A stretch of DNA of 28,148 nucleotides, taken from positions 4,103 to 32,250 of the forward strand of contig HF987842.1 in the NCBI GenBank assembly GCA_000431135.1, given 5' to 3'. The notes beneath the pieces are model-generated. The model worked only from the letters and a program-made list of their open reading frames with translations. It made no database searches and was not told where the DNA came from. Made by a program: the position numbers and the translations under genes. Below, one piece after another: positions 24,527 to 28,148 of the stretch. Source of the DNA: Clostridium sp. CAG:590. GTDB lineage: Bacteria; Bacillota; Clostridia; Lachnospirales; Lachnospiraceae. Numbering within the stretch: position 1 is the stretch's first letter; the number at the start of each line of letters is the position of its first letter.

Positions 24527-26623
24527 CTATTTCTGTTCTGCTGCATGTTTACCAATCGCAACGTGACGTAATTTCCAACTCGTCTTACATATGATTGGAT
24601 CAAATACCCAAAGCATTGCAGGTAATATACAGATAACAACCAATACACTGATCACAGCTCCTCTTGCAAGCAATGTACAGATGGAACCGATCATATCAAT
24701 ACTAGAATATAACGTAATTCCAAACGTTGCTGCGAAGAAGCAGGAACCACTTATGATAATGGACTTAATAGAAGCTTTATGTGCAATTGAAATCGCCTCT
24801 TTCTTATCCTTACCATTCAATCTCTCTTTGTGATAACGGCTTGTCATCAGGATTGCATAATCAACCGTTGCTCCTAACTGAATACTTCCGATTACAATAC
24901 TTGCCACGAATACTAACGGCGTATGCGAATAATACGGGAACGACATATTCAGGAAGATTGCAAACTCAATTACAGCAACCAGAATAACCGGTAAGGAAAT
25001 GGACTTAAATGTAAACATAATGATCAGGAAGATTGCAATGATTGACAAATAGTTTACATTCTTCAGATCCACATTGGTTACATCCATCAGGTCTTTGGTA
25101 AGCGGTGCCTCACCGATGACCATACCCTTCTTATCCACACCCTTTACAATCTTGTTAAGGGAATCGATCTGTTTATTTACTTCATCGGATGCAGTCTTGT
25201 AATTTGAGCAGACAAACATCAACTCGTAATTATCACTTGCTAACATCTCTTTCATATCTTTGGGTACCATGGACTCCGGAACACTGGCACCTAATACCGA
25301 ATTCATTCCGATTACCCATTTTACACCATCAACATTTTCCATATCTTTAATTGCCTGCGTCTTAACCTTAGAGTCTAAGTTGGACGGCAGCATAACGATA
25401 TGCATGACATTCATATTAAATTCTTTTTCCAGTTTCTTATTTGCAACCGTTGATTGAATCGTCTCTGGTAATCCTTTGTCCAGATTATAGTAGATCGATA
25501 CATGGTTGTTACCATATGCTGCCGGAACAATACCGATTGCAAACACCAACAACGCAACCCATCTTCCTTTAATGATCACATCAGAAGTCTTATGAAAGTT
25601 TGGAAGTAATTGCTTGTGTCCGAATTTGTCAATCCATTTTTCAAATACCAGGATCAAACATGGCAACAACGTTACACAAACGATAACGCCAATGATAACA
25701 CCCTTCGACATTACAATTCCCAAATCGCGTCCAAGTGCAAAGGTCATCGCACACAATGCTGCAAATCCTGCAACCGTTGTCAATGAACTACCGCAGATAG
25801 AAACAAATGTATTCGATATTGCATGTGCCATTGCTCTTTCCTTATCATCTGGGAATCGCAACTTATTCGCACGGTAGCTCTCCAATAAGAAGATGGAGTA
25901 ATCCATTGTAACACCTAACTGCAATACCGCAGTCAATGCTGTTGTAATGTAACTTGTCTCGCCGAGGAAGTAGTTGCTTCCTAAATTATATAATACTGCT
26001 AATCCGATTCCTGCCAGGAATATAAATGGTGTCAGGAAAGAATCCATTGTGATCATCAATACGATTAATGTAAATACTGCTGCAATCACAACATAAATCG
26101 GAATCTCCGAAAGAGCAAGATTCTTAATATCCGTAACCAATGCAGTCATACCGGAAATAAAACATTTCTCACTTACAATCTTACGAAGTTCCGTAACTGC
26201 CTGCATCGAATTATCTGCAGATGTTGTATCATCAAATAATACGATCAGCATCGTTGCATCGCCATTAAATAACGCTTCCTGAATATCCTTTGGAAGCATT
26301 TCCTTCGGAACCGTAATGTCCATGATACTATCATACCAGATCACATCACTTACATGTTCTACCTTCTTGATCTTTTCTTCCAAGGCAGCGACATCCTTCA
26401 TGTCCATATCCTCTACAACTACCATGGAGAATGCACCCATTCCAAACTCATCAACCATAATATCCTGTCCGGATACCGTCTCTAATGAATCTGGTAAATA
26501 GCTTAGCAGATCATAATTCGTTCTTGTCTTTGCCATTCCGATCACAGATGGGATTATTAACAAAAGACTCAGAATTATGATAAGCGCTTTGTGCTTTGTA
26601 ATCCATTTACCTACTGCTATCAT
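24527..26623 (-). CDS. MMPL/RND-family exporter
   Basis: A 698-residue RND-superfamily transporter of the MMPL type, driven by the proton gradient and moving lipids or hydrophobic compounds across the membrane. The two pseudo-symmetric halves each have one helix, an extracytoplasmic domain, then five helices. The proton-relay motif appears in each half: GVTMDYS (D241) and GATVDYA (D588). The extracytoplasmic domains (about 32-170 and 375-520) are small, as in Gram-positive members. It is the first gene of an operon with the secreted LXXG-repeat protein and tetR. The ribosome site is AAAGGAG. Expression is probably repressed by TetR through the operators at 26646-26700. The substrate is unknown. 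Confidence 0.93.
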   Translation of the reverse strand: MIAVGKWITKHKALIIILSLLLIIPSVIGMAKTRTNYDLLSYLPDSLETVSGQDIMVDEFGMGAFSMVVVEDMDMKDVAALEEKIKKVEHVSDVIWYDSIMDITVPKEMLPKDIQEALFNGDATMLIVLFDDTTSADNSMQAVTELRKIVSEKCFISGMTALVTDIKNLALSEIPIYVVIAAVFTLIVLMITMDSFLTPFIFLAGIGLAVLYNLGSNYFLGETSYITTALTAVLQLGVTMDYSIFLLESYRANKLRFPDDKERAMAHAISNTFVSICGSSLTTVAGFAALCAMTFALGRDLGIVMSKGVIIGVIVCVTLLPCLILVFEKWIDKFGHKQLLPNFHKTSDVIIKGRWVALLVFAIGIVPAAYGNNHVSIYYNLDKGLPETIQSTVANKKLEKEFNMNVMHIVMLPSNLDSKVKTQAIKDMENVDGVKWVIGMNSVLGASVPESMVPKDMKEMLASDNYELMFVCSNYKTASDEVNKQIDSLNKIVKGVDKKGMVIGEAPLTKDLMDVTNVDLKNVNYLSIIAIFLIIMFTFKSISLPVILVAVIEFAIFLNMSFPYYSHTPLVFVASIVIGSIQLGATVDYAILMTSRYHKERLNGKDKKEAISIAHKASIKSIIISGSCFFAATFGITLYSSIDMIGSICTLLARGAVISVLVVICILPAMLWVFDPIICKTSWKLRHVAIGKHAAEQK

Positions 26624-26645
26624 TCCTTATCTCTCCTTTCAAAAA

Positions 26646-26658
26646 TGACCATTGTTCA
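26646..26658. promoter_or_regulatory. Candidate TetR operator, downstream copy
   Basis: TGACCA-T-TGTTCA, one pair short of a perfect palindrome, and extended by flanking AAAAA and TTTTT. It lies between the expected transcription start and the mmpL ribosome site, centred 42 bp (four helical turns) from the upstream copy. Confidence 0.72.
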
Positions 26659-26672
26659 TTTTTCTAAAAGAG

Positions 26673-26701
26673 AATATACTACAAAAATGACCATTGGTCA
26701 A
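26673..26701 (-). promoter_or_regulatory. Candidate promoter of the mmpL operon
   Basis: Minus-strand TTGACC (26696-26701), 17-base spacer, TATATT (26673-26678). The -35 is part of the upstream operator palindrome, so repressor binding and polymerase binding should exclude each other. Confidence 0.75.
26688..26700. promoter_or_regulatory. Candidate TetR operator, upstream copy
   Basis: TGACCA-T-TGGTCA, a perfect 6-1-6 palindrome overlapping the -35 box. The same half-site recurs at 26646-26658. Confidence 0.78.
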
Positions 26702-26742
26702 TACTTGTCAGGAAGAATTTTTATCAATTCACATTTTCTTCA

Positions 26743-26786
26743 CAAAAAAATACCGTATGGTAATCTTTCGATCACACATACGGCAT
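26743..26786 (-). terminator. Intrinsic terminator of htrA
   Basis: Minus-strand ATGCCGTATG (26777-26786) pairs with CATACGGTAT (26750-26759), including one G-U pair, and is followed by a seven-base T run (26743-26749). It lies about 20 bases past the htrA stop. Confidence 0.85.
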
Positions 26787-26807
26787 CTCTATTAACCTCT
26801 GCTCTTT

Positions 26808-28148
26808 TTAATTATTGAAGAACTCATCGAAAAACTCATCCGGTGTCATTTCATTTCCCTGCTGAATATCCTGCTCTGTATTCGTCTGTTCTGTACTCTG
26901 CTCTGTTGTCTTCTTCGAATCTTCCGGCATATCCTTCTTTGCACCTAATGTAACTTTCAAGGTTACTTCTTTGTATTCGCCTTTTTCATTACTACGCTGG
27001 ACAACCATCTCAATCTCTTCTCCTGCCTTCTTATTGGAAAGGATATTCTGTAAAGTCTCCATGCTTGTTACATCACGATCTGCAAACTTAGTAATGATAT
27101 CTCCTGCTTTTAATCCACATTTGTCTGCCGGTGAATCCTCTACAATCTTTGATACATATACACCGGATGGCATGTTAAAGTTACTGTTCAGTTCATCCGT
27201 AATGTCATTGCCCTGAATACCAAGATATCCCTGCTCACTCTCTGCAATGACTTCCTGATTCATCAGATCATTGATGATTGGAATGGCTGTAGAAATCGGA
27301 ATCGCATATCCCATACCTTCCACTTTGCTATCTACGTATTTGACAGTATTGATACCAATAACTTCACCTTTTGAATTCAGTAATGCACCACCACTGTTAC
27401 CCGGATTAATCGCTGCATCTGTCTGTAACATCTTCATCGTCTGATTATTCTCTGTATCTACTTCACGATCCAAAGCACTGATATGACCAACCGTTACGGA
27501 CTGTCCATAACCTAATGCATTACCAATTGCAATTGCGGACTCACCCAGCTTCAAATCGTCGGAAGAACCCAATGCAGCAACTTTGATCTTAGAAAGTGTA
27601 TCCGATTCCATATCTGATGTCTTGATCTCAAGGACTGCCAAGTCAGCAGAAGAATCGGAACCTTTTACTGTTGCGGCTGCGGCTGTCTCGTCACAGAATG
27701 CAACCGTGATCTCTTTGGCACCCTCGATAACATGATTATTGGTTGCTACTAACACACTATCATCTGTCTGCCCGATAATAATACCGGATCCGGAACCCTG
27801 TACCTCTTGTTCATATGACTGGAACCAGGATCTTACTGTCTGAACGGATGTGTTCGTAATAGACACCATTGATGGCATTACATTGGATACTACACCGGAA
27901 ACATCATTCTCGCCTGATGAAGAAGTTCCAGTATTTGTTGTGGTAACTGCCGCAATCTCTGTCTTATTCTTACTATTATTGCCAAGCACTTTATTGCCTA
28001 CTGCATTCACGCCTACCATCACGCCACCTGCAACCAAACCAAATACGGCTGCAGATCCAAGCAACAATCCAACCTTTTTCAATTTGCCATTCGATGGTTT
28101 CTTTGCCTTCTTTGCTTTCCTCTTATCTGCTGCTTCCGGTCCGAAATC
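26808..28148 (-). CDS. HtrA/DegP-type serine protease, membrane anchored (N-terminus off window)
   Basis: Trypsin-like surface protease that degrades or checks misfolded exported proteins. The frame stays open to the right edge, so the true start is outside; a TTG at 28082 is only an internal codon. Visible, in order: a Lys/Ala-rich cytoplasmic stretch, one hydrophobic anchor (encoded around 28015-28070), a Thr/Ser linker, the S1C protease domain and one PDZ domain. The triad is intact; counted from the codon at 28082, it is H117 (NNHV), D147 (SADLAV) and S230 (GNSGG). The PDZ is at about 285-375. A Glu/Gln/Thr-rich tail ends in DEFFDEFF. Gram-positive HtrA genes are commonly under CssRS-like or stress control, but the promoter is not in the window. 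Confidence 0.94.
   Translation of the reverse strand, partial: DFGPEAADKRKAKKAKKPSNGKLKKVGLLLGSAAVFGLVAGGVMVGVNAVGNKVLGNNSKNKTEIAAVTTTNTGTSSSGENDVSGVVSNVMPSMVSITNTSVQTVRSWFQSYEQEVQGSGSGIIIGQTDDSVLVATNNHVIEGAKEITVAFCDETAAAATVKGSDSSADLAVLEIKTSDMESDTLSKIKVAALGSSDDLKLGESAIAIGNALGYGQSVTVGHISALDREVDTENNQTMKMLQTDAAINPGNSGGALLNSKGEVIGINTVKYVDSKVEGMGYAIPISTAIPIINDLMNQEVIAESEQGYLGIQGNDITDELNSNFNMPSGVYVSKIVEDSPADKCGLKAGDIITKFADRDVTSMETLQNILSNKKAGEEIEMVVQRSNEKGEYKEVTLKVTLGAKKDMPEDSKKTTEQSTEQTNTEQDIQQGNEMTPDEFFDEFFNN

Noticed and set aside
24493..24648. 52-residue N-terminal extension of the LXXG-repeat protein
   Set aside because: It would overlap the 3' end of mmpL and hide the signal peptide; the ATG at 24492 has a strong GGAGG site and begins a proper signal sequence.

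Overview
The window reads as low-GC chromosomal DNA from a Clostridia-type Firmicute, most likely Lachnospiraceae. The reasons are the many AT-rich intrinsic terminators, strong GGAGG ribosome sites, sigma-A type promoters, and a mix of DUF6142-like, DUF6320-like, VanZ-like and MMPL/LXXG-repeat proteins. The genus cannot be fixed by eye. Every gene lies on the minus strand except one plus-strand GGDEF gene. I see no tRNA, rRNA, CRISPR array, insertion sequence or phage gene. No gene-free stretch exceeds about 215 bases. The larger gaps (12093-12306, 14644-14848, 21630-21825, 26624-26807) hold the promoters, operators and terminators listed below.

Layout, left to right. (1) 1-897: three small genes read leftward: VanZ-like, a small membrane protein, and a gene cut by the window edge. 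(2) 989-3472: a single LtaS-type phosphoglycerol transferase with its own promoter and terminator. (3) 3580-10124: a tight five-gene operon, in transcription order an HxxxD acyltransferase (alcohol O-acetyltransferase/condensation-like), a zinc-ribbon polytopic membrane protein, an HSL-type esterase, and the two halves of a heterodimeric ABC exporter. Its promoter sits inside a 20-bp imperfect inverted repeat. (4) 10260-12092: typA/bipA. (5) 12307-14643: glgB, with a lysine-rich tail. (6) 14849-17044: divergent PAS-PAS-PAS-GGDEF-GAF-like cyclase, ending at a bidirectional terminator. (7) 17101-21629: marR followed by a second heterodimeric ABC exporter, one subunit with a large extracytoplasmic insert. 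The promoter is consensus and a MarR-like palindrome lies just after the -10. (8) 21826-26623: an mmpL - secreted LXXG-repeat protein - tetR operon behind a promoter flanked by two TGACCAtTGGTCA-type operators 42 bp apart. (9) 26808 to the right edge: a membrane-anchored HtrA protease, N-terminus off the window.

The shared theme is the cell envelope and export: teichoic-acid type polymer synthesis, two ABC exporters, an MMPL exporter and a surface protease. The two best candidates for undescribed systems are the acyltransferase/DUF6320/esterase/ABC operon (a possible acylate-and-export pathway) and the TetR-controlled MMPL plus secreted LXXG coiled-repeat protein operon. The substrate of neither can be read from the sequence.
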